Assembly (NCBI GenBank): GCA_000226015.1 | Contig: JH153586.1 | Span: 313,783-351,547 of the forward strand | Source: Mnemiopsis leidyi | Lineage: Eukaryota; Ctenophora; Tentaculata; Lobata; Bolinopsidae | Reading direction: 5' to 3' | DNA: 37,765 nucleotides | Part shown: positions 1 to 13,100 of the stretch, piece by piece | Numbering within the stretch: position 1 is the first letter of the stretch | Layout: every line of letters starts with the position of its first letter | The notes under the pieces: model-generated | The model's database searches: none | Seen by the model: the letters and a program-made list of their open reading frames with translations, nothing else | Told to the model about the DNA's origin: nothing | Translations under genes and position numbers: made by a program

Positions 1-1027
1 AATGGGTCCTATGAAACGTCCTTTGTTGCTCACAGGAACACCAGGAGCTGATCACTACACGATATATCCAGGAGAAATATCGAGGCGTCTGAGCTAAGAT
101 TGGCCTAATGAAGTAATGAGAGCAGTATGCGTCAAAAAGATCTAATTTATCAGCTCATATTATGCTTTATTAACGAAGATATGACGATTATAAAAAGTTG
201 ACGCTTTATCAAGTGATGCTTTCACGACGAAACGTACGAGTTGGATCTCGGAGTATGAATCTTGCACCGCGTGTGCGTATTTTAAGCTAATAAGGTGTGC
301 TTAATTAGTCAATGATATGTGCTAAAAGGGTCAATGACTAGTTGTTAAAACGTACATATTAAAATGCACTTTAATTTTTAGAATAATTATGGTATAGATT
401 ATATGTCTGGATCTTGGTCGTTTGTTCTAACTAGATAAGTTTAACAAAATTCATTGTGTTTTGTTTAAGTCAAATTAAATTACCAACTTCCTAATCTAGT
501 TAAGGAAAACTATGACTACTATGAGCAAAATCTCGGCTGACAAATGCAAAGTAGTTCAATTTCAACAATCTAGAAATGCTGGTCCAACCATTGCTAATGC
601 GATCTCAATCTAAGCCTCGTACAATGTGCGATTTAAAAGTAAAGACGAAGATTCTTTAACCTTCAATATCTTTACCGTACCTTATGTTCAACTATTGATA
701 CTCACGATTTAGACGGAAACTAGAATAACCATCTCATTTAAATTGATTATTCTGAAAGTTGCATTTTGCTAGCTCAAATTGAAATTAACCCGTCAAATGG
801 ATATTCAGCTGTGAGCTATAATTTAGGCCGGTAGTTCAATTATTGGTAGAGCAATCATCCACTATAGACAATGCAGAGGTTGCCGGATCTTACCCGACTC
901 GGTACGGTGCTGGTCCAGGAATTTTCTATATTGACTGTCAGTGGAAATTGTGTCCGTTCAAATATCTGCCTCGTACGGCCGTACGCATATTTACAAAATA
1001 AATTATAAGCGGTTTTTCTCTTTTTAG
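1..1027. other. Intron or upstream region; partial dispersed repeat at the left edge
   Basis: No convincing exon. The first 33 bases (AATGGGTCCTATGAAACGTC and on) resemble 21074-21106, so a dispersed repeat is cut by the window edge. The rest shows nothing I recognise. Confidence 0.5.
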
Positions 1028-1150
1028 GAACGAGTGCCTGTTCGGATTCACCCTGTAATGATGGCATTTGTGTTCCGACATCAGAAGAAGAAAGAGTCTG
1101 TATGTGTGAGCGTAACGTTACCCCTGATATGGACAACGAGGGTTCATGCG
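1028..1150 (+). CDS. LRP-like exon 1 of window: EGF-like module
   Basis: This is a phase 1-1 exon, the usual form for an EGF module. The frame begins with two bases of a split codon, then reads TSACSDSPCNDGICVP. Six cysteines are spaced C-x4-C-x4-C-x9-C-x-C-x13-C. The acceptor is tttttag and the donor is gtgagt. The donor side continues directly into a 36-nt tandem array. Confidence 0.88.
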
Positions 1151-4100
1151 GTGAGTTTGTTGCCATCGACAACCATGGTTAATGTGGTATGTTTGTTACC
1201 CTTGACAACCTGGGTTAGTGTGGTATGTTTGTTACCCTTGACAACCTGGGTTAGTGTGGTATGTTTGTTACCCTTGACAACCATGATGGTTATTTATGTG
1301 GTATGTTTGTTACCCTTGACAACCATGGTTAATGTGGTGTGATTTTTACTATCCACAACCAGGGTTTATGTGGAACGCACTTAAAAAATGATACAACAAA
1401 GTTTGAAGCAATCTGAATAAAGCAATGTCGCTTAAGCAATATGGCTGATCTGTACTAAAGTGTTAATGCGTAAAGTTAAATTTTAATGCTGCGTTAAAGA
1501 CTGCCGATTTCAGAGCGAATGCCTAAGATCTACGTGGCGTTGCCTGACAAGATTTTGTCATTGGACGTTTCAGCTAAGACTGTTTCAGCAGAGCCCGTAA
1601 GTTCTTAAGTTATCCTTTATTTGGCAAATGGCCATTAATTATTTCATACACTATAGTTGTTTCATTTATTCCACGATTTTTTACTTTCAGCATTTCAACT
1701 CTTAGCTCACGTGAAAATTCGCATCTAATTGACTTGACGCTAAGGATCTGTAAATCTGCCTAAATTTTCCTTGATAGTTCAAATCTTTACATCACTCAAA
1801 ATTTGTCTACGTTTGAAGGAAAAGCTACAACTTCTTAACGAAGTAGAAGATTGACAGTGTTTCAATATTGAGTTATATCGCGTTTAGTTATCGCGTTTAG
1901 TTATCGCGTTTAGTCTAAATCATCTTAAGATACAAACGACCTAAAGTTTCACCTTCTCAGGAGGCTGTGTTACAAACTGGTGCGACTAGTATAGACTTCG
2001 ACCAACAGGAAGAGAAAATCTACATTGCCAGCAGCAATTCAATTTACCGAGTCAACTTTAACGGATCTGGTAAGTCTTATAATCGTCACTGTATATTTAT
2101 CCTTTTATCGTTTATCCCATTATCACTTGTCTATTTGTATTTCGGACTTCAATCGATGGACTTCGTATGCGGCGGATCCCATCAACGGGCCGCCAAAATT
2201 GACAAAAAACGGACTATACCGCGAAACGGACTGTACAGACCCTACAGTGACTAGTAGTAGTTCATTAAACCTGTTAAAATAAACCTGTTGCAGAATAATC
2301 CGCTCCTTGTGCTCACGGCCCACGGATTTAGGAGAAGGGTTACTAATTAACCTTAGCATTTTAGCAGCCAGTGTCACTGTGTCGATGCTCGACGCGAAGC
2401 AGACTTGACATTATATTCCGGCGAAATTTTATTCCGGCACCCCCTTAAATTTTACTTATAAAATTCCGACACTTATGTAAATTGTCTGGGATTAAGTTGG
2501 TCCGATGGTTTGTGGTCCAGAGTTGCGTGGTCTGTGGTCTGTTGTTCGGTGTTTCACTTTATGTCGATAATCGTTCATGTTCGTATTGAAACACCATATC
2601 AAAGCATATTTAAACATCAAACATTAAATTTCTTGAACTAATAAGAATGCGCAGTCGACAGATCTTTTAACGAATTAGATATTTGAACATGAGCGAATTG
2701 CCTGTTTTATAGTGTTGAAAGTATATCTTGCTATGTTCGCCCCCTTATTCAAGTGGTTTCAAGACCTAGATATTGCAATATTTAGGTACCGGTACTACCT
2801 GCATGAAAAATGCACTGTTTAACTCTAAGCTTCCTTTTGAAAAAGGAAATTGTGCCAAGAGCTGTTGTGAAGTCTCAATTTGCCAAAGCCTCTCATTGAT
2901 ATAAGGATGATGAAGGAAGATTGAGGTATGTTTCAGGGGAGAAAGGAGAATGGAGTAGTAGGGGAGGGTTCATAAAAGTCAGAGAAATGACGAAAATTTG
3001 AGTATAAATGAATCTTCCTGCTTATAGAGGGGATGCCTATTTAATGAGCGGTCGACTCGACATATAAATCAGATGTTTAATGACCGGTCGACTCGACATA
3101 AAAGGCTTCCAACCGTAGTTATCCAGTATCAATGAAGGGAGGCTCCGGAGCTGATCGCCCCATTTAACAGGAACATATATCTTTTTCATGAAGTTTAACT
3201 AACTGAATAATTACCAGCTAATCACAGACATAGCTCTTTGACATCACATGATTTCAAAATATTTGAGAGTGCAAACAAGATTGGTTTAGATCTGGCCGAA
3301 GTTGTCTCACACAGAAACTTCACCACTTTGAATGACGTCTTTGAAGCTCTCGCAATCAATTCAGAAATTGCCTTCATCTACCCTGACTATGCTAAAGCCT
3401 TTGACAAAGTTTACCACAAGGCCACAAGCTTTTCTGAGGAATCAGAGACATACAAGAACTGGAGAGCATGCAGAAAACTATTATTTGAAGGATAGCTGGA
3501 ATGCATTAGATGCACTACTGGGATTGCTTGGTCCACTTGTCCCTTATTGTATATATGAAAGCATGGTGTCAACCTACGCGGACCGCCCTTATCTGGCCGA
3601 TTCCTGTTTACAAGCCGTGTAGCAGGGGACCAGATAAGGCTAAACCGGTAAACGAGCATAATTAAACACCTTACTTCCATCTTGGGACTATTAAACAACT
3701 AAGAAATATTTCCTATCTTTTAAAGTTCACGATTCAGAAAAATCCGAAGGATCATTCCAGAGACTGGGCGCAAAGCAGCCACGGTCGAGGAACGACCCAA
3801 ACATCCGTAGCTGTAGGTTTGTAAACATAGCTATCATTCCACCTTCACGAAAGAACAGATCAGCGGCAAACATGTCTTTGTTTGATAATCTTAGTTGTAG
3901 TGGACGTAGTGAACGTTCACTAAAAAATAGTTTGTGAACGCGTTCACTTAAACTCATATCACGTACTGAACGTTTTGAGTAATGGCTCATGGTCAAAAAG
4001 TCGGAAATATATTTCTCGCAGATTTGAAATATGAAAATTTAGACGTCACGTCAGCTTGTTTCCCGCGTTTCTCGATGTCTTGGAAGATTTTCGCGCGTTC

Positions 4101-7100
4101 TGGACATTTAGACGTCACGTCAGCTTGTTTCCCGCGTTTCTCGATGTCTTGGAAGATTGGCACGAATTTTCATTTTGATGATCTCTTAGTCTTACGTTCA
4201 CAAACGTTCAATAACGTTCGCTACAAAATAACCGGTACGTGCGTTCAGTACGTCAAAATCGACCGTTCACTACAACTAAGTTGATAATTCATTTGCCCAA
4301 GTAATGGAGCGCAGTGCCCTACCACCTGAATGTCATTCAAAACCTCGAGCGATTCATAGACAACTCATCAGAAAAAATCGATTCCAACCTAAAAATACTC
4401 CTGGCCGAAATTTTCGAAATCGTCCTACCAGTAAAAAAACTTTTTTGCACCTGTTGTCGGGTGATCTGATGACGGCTTCAATTCGTAAGCGGGTTTCTTT
4501 GGTTTGGCCTCCTATTATTTAGAGAGGCGCGCTGTTCAGCTCCCGTCTGAGGGGTGCTACGGAGATTGGAGCCAAACGAGTGGCCGGTCCTTAAGTATCG
4601 TCCTCTCTTTGCTAGCTGGTCATAGAAGAATTCCACAGCGACCATGGGGCGAAAATGACGGCCATTGTATCTGAGCACAATCGCAGTCTAGAAATTAAGA
4701 CAAATCGCCCCGAGAACGGTCAGCAATGCAAAAAATTTTAGCACAATTTGACACTTAATAAGTTAATTAATTAATTTTGGTGTCAGTAGTAGCCATTCTC
4801 AAGTACCCTCGGTACCCACTTGAACATATGAAAGTGACACACCCAGCTTCATCTCGACAATGAAGCGTTAGATAAATAGATATGATTTACTTCACCACCA
4901 GCAAAAGAGCTCTCATTAAAATCTCTCAAAATTATTGAACTTCAATGATAGCGTAATGCAACTCGAAGTAACGGTAAGCTTTCCGGAGAAAAAGATTTTC
5001 TGATAACTAAATGGCCGTAACCTTCATTAAACAAATCGACTTAGCTTCATCTCTTAGATTTCTTGATCGTGCAAGATCCGTCGGCTAGCATCACTGCACT
5101 TACCACTTACCACTTTGAATAGTAAAGAGGCGTGTGCGGGCATGTCTGAGTGAACCTGGTACTGTTAGCCAATCACGGAGAAGGATTTTAGTCACGTGAC
5201 CCTATCATCCTGATGAGATAACCTTCTTAATCAGGGAGGGGAGGAGAATAAAGCTCAACAGCAAGTCTAGCGGGTGCCGGGTTCATTTTGGGGGCTTGCT
5301 TAGTTTTGAAAAAACGCAAAAGAGTTAAACGTCTTTTATAAAACGTCTTTTATAAAACGTCTTTTATAAAACGTCTTTTATAAAACGTCTTTTATGAAAA
5401 AATCCAACCAATAATGACAAATTTCAATCATTTCGTTAAGTAACTTATATCACTTGAATTTTAATGTATGTAAAGTATTAACTAGTATTGGCAATATGTA
5501 AAGTATGTCCCCTGCAGCTCCCTCATCAAAATAAAAAGTACTAGAAGTTTAACTAACGACTTAGTAATAATTAGCATTCAAAAGCAATTGTTGTAAATTA
5601 ACGATTTCTTATTGACAGACTTGTTATAAGCAAACTACTCGTATCCCAGGATTCGAGCGAATATTTGAAACTACTCGTATCCCAGGATTCGAGCGAATAT
5701 TTGAAACTACTCGTATCCCAGGATTCGAGCGAATATTTGAAACTACTCGTATCCCAGGATTCGAGCGAATATTTGAAACTACTCGTATCCCAGGATTCGA
5801 GCGAATATTTGAAACTACTCGTATCCCAGGATTCGAGCGAATATTTGAAACTACTCGTATCCCAGGATTCGAGCGAATATTTGAAACTGAAGGAGGTGTG
5901 ATGAACTACGGATTTGCGTCCATTGCCGATATCTGTGTCGACTGGATCGGTCGGAACATCTACTACGCAGAACTCTACTCTGGAAACATTTGTGAGTTTC
6001 ATATGACTACGGGGGGATCCAATGGTGAACAATCACGAATTTTTTTAATCTTGCGAATTCACTTTAAATATTCTTCAAATATGTAAACCCCCTACATGGA
6101 ACTTTATGGATCAGGAATCAGGATGGCCAGGCTAAAAGATGGTTAAAGCATTTGATTTAACCTATAGAATAACTTTGCTTCATCATAATGCCTGGCTTGT
6201 AGATATGTCGAAAGCACATTTAAGTCTCCTTTCACTTTTCAGAACTTTCTACAATATCCAGCTGAAAATGATATTTATTTTCTGAAAGTAAGGAGAGTTT
6301 CAATGATTTGGAAACATATTACGAATTATGCGACTTGCTTTAGAAACGTTTTACGATTAAGAGTTTGAAAAGTAGCATCATTGGATGACCAGTAATGATA
6401 TCAGTTTCTCTTACCGAGAAAGGGCCATCTTATTTGCTGATTAATGAAAAATCAGAAGTGTACTCCAAAATATTAAACAAAGTCGCCTGGTTCTGGTGTA
6501 ACGTATCACGTGCTGTGTTGCGTAATGTATGTTGACGTTTTAAGATTAAAAGTTTACGCTTGTCGACGATAATTTTCTAGAATACGGAAAAGGTGGATGT
6601 CAACTCATGTGTTCGTGGACTTTTTCGATATTATGAACTCTCAAGCGCAAGCTTGTGCATTAATCCTGAAGGCAAGGTAATATTGTGCGTTATTAAGCGA
6701 TGTTTATTGTAAACTCGAGCCGAACATGTTTCATCAATTTAACTAGCCAATCCATATTCTATATGACAATAATAGAATATATATATATATATATATAGCT
6801 CATTGGTATGATCAAATCAGTAGAAAGGTACAAGAAGAACAGCAGTAGAGAAAATCATGCTTGTCGCACAATTAAGTTCAAGCAGTCGTAACATTTACTA
6901 GAGAGACTGATACTCATGTATTAAATGATATTATATAAACGAACGGTTACTTCTCTTATAAACCGCCCAGCGTGGATCGCGCTCAAACGCGGGACAAGGG
7001 TTATATTTTGGAGCAACACGCTGTTTATACTTAAACTCAGTAACTAGATAACTCACTTTGCATTTGATAATTGATATTTTTGCATGAATTCTTGGGGTTT

Positions 7101-10100
7101 ATCAACCATTAGGCAGACACACACTAATTCCGATTCCCATCGTCCTGCCCCCGAACATCGTGCCCCAAAACATTTTGCTCTCAGATTTTGTCCCAGCGAA
7201 CTTAACCCTAACTCTAACGAAGTTGTCTGTTGTGCGAGCAGGACGTTACTGGAGCAAAATCTCTTGGACTCAACGTTCTTGGGCACAACGTTCTTGGACA
7301 AGACTTCGGCCTCCCTAATTTCTAATTTATCGAAATCTAACATTAGCATCAATTATGGTCCCTAAGGAAGTAGGGAAGTAATGAATCAGAAAAAATGTGT
7401 GAATTTACTATTTAGGCCAACGTCAACCATTGTATTTGGAAAATGGTGTCCCATGAAATTTGGTTATTTTGGCTCAGGAGGTCAAATTACATGCGTTGAA
7501 CAGTATCGCCCGAATTTTATCGTTCAAGGAAATGGCTAATGAACGCTAAAGGACCTAAAAGCCCTTAAAGACTTTGTCTGATTTAAAGAAAAATTGGCAC
7601 GGGTAATACTCTGCGTGTCTGCTTAATGCTTATGGTTATTTTACCTCAAAAGTTTCAAACTAAAACGTTTTATAATACCATTTATGATGCCACATATCCA
7701 GAAGAATATTGTCCGGAAGAACCGGACAACATCAACAAAACATATTCATCGGTTGCTGCTTCAAATATTTCGCCCCCATATTTATCATCGAAAAACAATT
7801 TAAATACGTTTTTAAATCGACCATAGACTTGATAGTTGATAAAGAGAAATTTAAATACAATTTAATTTTTAAAGTCTGGTTCATATCATTTCATTGTTTT
7901 GAGATGCCATAATTGCTCTCAATAAGACTAACTAAGGATAGCTTAGTTCAAAATTTATCAAATTCAAATAGTTCTTCTCGGTTTAAAGGAGTTTTAAAAT
8001 AATTTCAGCACTACAATTACAACAAGTTTATTGAGTGTTGTAAAATATAAAAACGTGTTGTGATCAAGCTGTTATTAGTTATAGCTGAGAAATTATTCAA
8101 CTGTTATTTCAGTTAAACTAATGTAGCTTATAAACACTAGAACAATCAATAAACTTGAAGTTAACTTCCAAATTAATGTTTAAAATTATATTGCAATAAT
8201 TAAAATTTCTCATTTCATAATAAAGTATCTTAATCTCAAACCTCCTCCCCTATTTTACAGACGTCAGCTCAATGAACGGAAAATACAGAACAGCAGTGGC
8301 TAAAGGAATCGCTCTGCTACACTCCATCACACTCTCTCTCGTTGACAAAGAGATTATCTACTCTACCTGGGCATCAGTAACTGACAGTGGTATTTTCAAG
8401 GTAGGCTCTTTGATTGTAAATCTGAGCGTTAGGGAAGGCTCTTTAATTGTAAATCTGAGCGTTAGGGAAGGCTCTTTAATTGTAAATGTGAGCATTTGCA
8501 TAGGCTCTTTGATTGAAAATGTAAGCGTTTGCATAAGCTCTTTAATTGTAAATGTGAGCATTTGCATAGGCTCTTTGATTGTAAATCATGTGAGCATTCG
8601 CATGGGCTCTTTGATTGTAAACATGAGCATGTAAATATAGGCTTTTAATTTGTAAATGTAAGCGTTTGGATAAGCTTTTAAATTATAAATGTAAGCATTT
8701 TTTGAAGTCGGAATGTTTTCTATCTCGCGGCAACGTTTCTCGAAATCTATCAGTCTTATCTGACATTGGTCAATTGCTGTCACATGATGGAAAAAATTTC
8801 CGCTCCCCAAAAATCCTGACGTCTACGTCAAGCATATATTTTTACATTGAATAAAAAGGGGCGCATATCACTTCAATCATCTATGTTCGAATCCCGGTTC
8901 TGCCTAGTCGTTGGGCGGGCTTAGTATTCTATCGGATCTATGCAGCCAAATGCTCGAGAAATTCTGTGTTACTAGGGTTAAATTGGGAGCTGTACTACCG
9001 TGATTGGGGTTACATGCCTAGCATGATTTATCTACCTGCTTACTTACACTTATGTGAGTCTGCAGAAGCATTAGGTTCAGGCGTTGTCTGCCTGGGGGAA
9101 TCCTGATTTCAGACGATTTACAAACTTTGTCATCCAAGGTTTAAAAAGGACAAAATTGGCGTTTGACATCCGCCACTGTTTTCAACCCGATTTAAATTTT
9201 GAATCGCTGTTAATCGGTCTGAGCAGGTTCTGTATATGTTGCGGAATATGACAATTTAGTAACGTCTCGCCATTGTAAATTTAATGGTCGTATCAAACTC
9301 TAACGTATCAAACTGCATGCAATGCTGTTCCAAATTTGAAAGAGATGTAATATCCTTTCAATTCATACAGTCGAACTTATAGTCCACTAGCATTCATTTT
9401 AGTTAAATGAAAACTAATCTCAGATGAAACTTAACTACGAAGCTTAAGCCTGGTAGTAAATATAAGTTTAGTTGCGAAACAAATGATCTTGAAATCTTGC
9501 GACCCTTTCCAAGAATTGCTTTCTCCAAATAATTTCTTAATTTATCGAAAAACATAAAAATTCAGCCGCATAACTCTAAATAAGCTTTAATCTGATTTAA
9601 GTTAATTAGTCAAATCATTCTTCTTGATAACTATGATCTATATGATGTATATACTTCAATTCTTCACTTTACCCCTCTGAGACATAACTTGGCAGGCCAA
9701 ACATGATGCAACTTTTAACCACTACAAAACCCAGGTCAGTATGGACGGTAGGAGTACAGTTACAAAAATACACGGCTCAGAGACTGCCGGATCTAAACCT
9801 TGGGGGATGTTGGTGGACTACGAGGGGCGAAGACCTACGGAGGATGGAACAAGGGGAGGGAGATTATACTGGATTGCTCACGAGGATTCCATCAGTTAGT
9901 TTTAGTATTTAAGTTTTGTTATTAGTACTTTGTCAGTTAGTTTTAGTAGTTAAGTTCTGTTATTAGCACTTTGTCCGTCAGTTTTAGTATTTAAGTTTTG
10001 TTATACGATTTGTGAGTGAACTTTAATATAGATAAGGGCAAAACAATTTGAAATCTGATCTCAAGATTGCCAATCTGCATTTCTTCTTAACTTTCAATGA

Positions 10101-13100
10101 AATGGAAACAGATTATGGCACCAAAATTACAAATCAAATTTGATCTTTTTCAACAATTCTTCGAACGTCTTTATAAGTAAAATTGATTAGTAAAATTACA
10201 AATCTCGTTGCTCATTATTGACCTAATCTACGACCAATCGCATTTTTTCAGAGTCAAGCAACATGGACGGAAGCTCGGTAGTGGAGCACAAGACGAAGAA
10301 GAGCAGCAGCAACCTGATAAACTTCCTGTCCGTGCACCAGGACCAAGTTTACTACTTTGACGAGAGAGCGGAATTAGTCGCAAGCTTCAGCAAAACTGGT
10401 ACACAAGAGCTTAATCAGTCAAATTTTTGTTCAATAGTTTAACTAGTCAAATTTTTGTTGATTAATTACGCTCTGCTGTTGGAGTAGGTAATGGGGAATG
10501 TCGTAATCTCACGTTTTCGACATCACCAAAGTTACCTAACCGAGACCAGACACCTTTCCTCTTTGGAAATTAGTTAATGATATATCTCGTATCGTATCTG
10601 TAACTTTTATCCTATCTCCCCCACCCTTCCGCTCTTATATCCCCTCCAAGGCAAAACATTTTTATGCTATCCATTAGTGGTTAAATTAATAAGGGGGGGG
10701 GGGCACTGACCATGACCATGACACCCTGAAATTTACCCCATGGTCAATAGTAAAAAAGTTGACCATGACCATGACACCCTGGAATTTACCCATGGTCAAT
10801 GGTCAAGAAAATGACCATGACCACTAACAAACGTGAAGTCGCCCCATGGTCAATGGTCAAAAAACTTGACCATGACCACGATTCCTTGGAATTTTCTTAA
10901 GGTCAATGGTCAAAAAACACAACTATGGCCACGACTTCATAGAAATTTCCCCCATGGTCAATGGTCAAAAAATTTTTGACCATGGCCACGATTCCTTGGA
11001 GTTTACCCACGGTTAATGGTCAAAACACACGACCATGCTACCATGGCCACGACTTCCTAGAAATTCCCNNNNNNNNNNACGATTCCTTGGAATTTCTTAA
11101 GGTCAATGGTCAAAAAACACAACTATGGCCACGACTTCATAGAAATTTCCCCCATGGTCAATGGTCAAAAAATATTTGACCATGGCCACGATTCCTTGGA
11201 GTTTACCCACGGTTAATGGTCAAAACACACGACCATGCTACCATGGCCACGACTTCCTAGAAATTCCCCCATGGTCAATGGTCAAAAATATTTGACCATG
11301 ATAACGACACCCTGGAATTTTCCCATGGTCAAAGATTGAAAAACTTGACCATGGCCACTGACCCCATGAATTGATGATCATTGCAATTATCATATACTTA
11401 TGGTCACAGTAAAATATTTTTACTGCATGCAAATGCAAATTTTAGACTTAAGACCATGGTCATGGTCATAGTTTTGACCAATTGACCATGGTATTTTTGA
11501 AATGTTTGCCATGGTCAATGGTCAAAAATTAAGACTATTCGACCATGGTCATTTTGAAATTTTGGCCATGGTCAAAAATTTTGACCATTTGACCACGGCA
11601 AATTTGAAATTTTGGCCATGGTCATGGTAAAAAATTTTGACCATTTGACCACGGCAATTTTGAAGTTTTGGCCATGGTCATGGTCAAAAATTTTTGACCA
11701 TTTGACCATGACACCCCCCCTAATTAGACTCTGTTTCTCTTTAAAAAATTGAAGACAATAACAATTTAACCAGTCAACTTTTTGTTAATCTATTACACTC
11801 TGCTGCGTCTGTTAGAGTCGGTTATTATCGTAATCTCACATTGTCGTAAATCGTGATACCATATTGTCGGTGATTATGAGTTATCATTACTTGTAAGTTT
11901 AGCTGGATCCCACAAGGTCACAAGCTGGTCCCACAAGGTCACAAGCTTGTCCCACAAGGTCACAAGCTTGTCCCACAAGGTCACAAGCTGGTCCCACAAG
12001 GTCACAAGCTTGTCCCACAAGGTCACAAGCTTGTCCCACAAGGTCACAAGCTTGTCCCACAAGGTCACAAGCTGGTCCCACAAGGTCACAAGCTTGTCCC
12101 ACAAGGTCACAAGCTTGTCCCACAAGGTCACAAGCTTGTCCCACAAGTTCACAAGCTTGTCCCACAAGGTCCAAATCTGCTTTCCGTTGAAGCAAACAAA
12201 TTAACAACCCTGTTCAATTCAGATAACGCCGACACAGAGTTTAGAGCTAACATATCGGAATGGCCAGGAATAGCTGGAGTCAGTATGATACACCCTAGTC
12301 AGCAACCCTGGGGTAAGTTGGGACGAATGGTTTTATCCGGAGTCGGGTCCACTAATCTCCTGAGTCGAGTCCAACAAAGTTTGGAAAATTAATAGAATCG
12401 ACTAAATGCCTAATACAAAGACTTTTAAATGAGTAAAGGGCTTAGCAACTTACGAGTCATTCTTCGAGTATGAATGTCAATCAGGTAATTATTCTTCAAA
12501 AGAGTAGCTATTCGGACAATACAAAAAGGAACAACGCTGTAATTAACAAGCTAATTATCGGCTTATACTGTGCCAATGGCACCTGTGCTAGGAAGTTAGA
12601 ATTGGCTCTGTATCCTAAGAAAAGGTTCACATTACAACTTACTGGTGGATATATAGCAAAACGATTTGATATCTTTACATCGTGCCAAAGATGGGCTGAT
12701 AGGTAATTATCTAGCAATTCACATCAATTCATGTTGCACAGCTGCTCAACATAAGATTCTTGGGTTATGCATGGTAATTGTACTGTCAATTTGTTGGAGG
12801 CATGGGACAACAACTCTCTTAAGAGGCAAAAATATTCTCAAAACGATTCCTAAGGTCGTAATGACAGCGAGTCTTTTAATAGGACACTAGCCAAGAAATT
12901 TAGCAACAACGCATTTTAAATCATGCCCTTATTTCGCATCCTATTCACTTCAGAAATTGTCAAGATGCAATTGAAATTTCATTTAATTACCCAATGGACT
13001 CAAACCAGACTGAATCTGTTGAAGTCTTGAAGGTGATTATTTGACAGAATCATTAATGCAAAGAACAAATTGATTAAAGAACAGTTTTTCTATATCCCGG

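Larger units (their letters stand above)
2070..5649. other. Large intron carrying transposon remains
   Basis: This intron joins two propeller exons in phase 1. It holds a doubled GGTCGACTCGACATA motif (about 3040-3105), an RT relic, a hAT-type MITE and a 14-nt array, each listed separately. I see nothing else that I can name. Confidence 0.6.

Noticed and set aside
36..86. Possible phase 1-1 exon at the left edge
   Set aside because: It is only 51 nt, has a poor donor, lies next to a dispersed repeat and encodes nothing recognisable.
5598..6032. 144-codon minus-strand frame with SFKYSLESWDTS repeats
   Set aside because: It is the antisense shadow of the 36-nt acceptor array and the propeller exon.
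6581..6676. Candidate propeller exon between 5991 and 8261 (open in phase 0 with AG and GT edges)
   Set aside because: Its phase fits neither neighbour. The exons 5866-5991 and 8261-8400 join directly in phase 1 to give the expected GNIY-VSSMNG continuation, so no exon is needed.
7200..7225. Telomere-like TTAACCCTAACTCTAAC
   Set aside because: It is a short, imperfect stretch without tandem continuation.
8272..8634. 120-codon frame with GSLIVN repeats
   Set aside because: The first part is the propeller exon; the repeated part lies beyond a strong donor and is the intronic 33-nt array.
11874..12207. Open frames of 85-102 codons with heptad peptides on both strands
   Set aside because: They are products of the 21-nt minisatellite, whose unit is a multiple of three.
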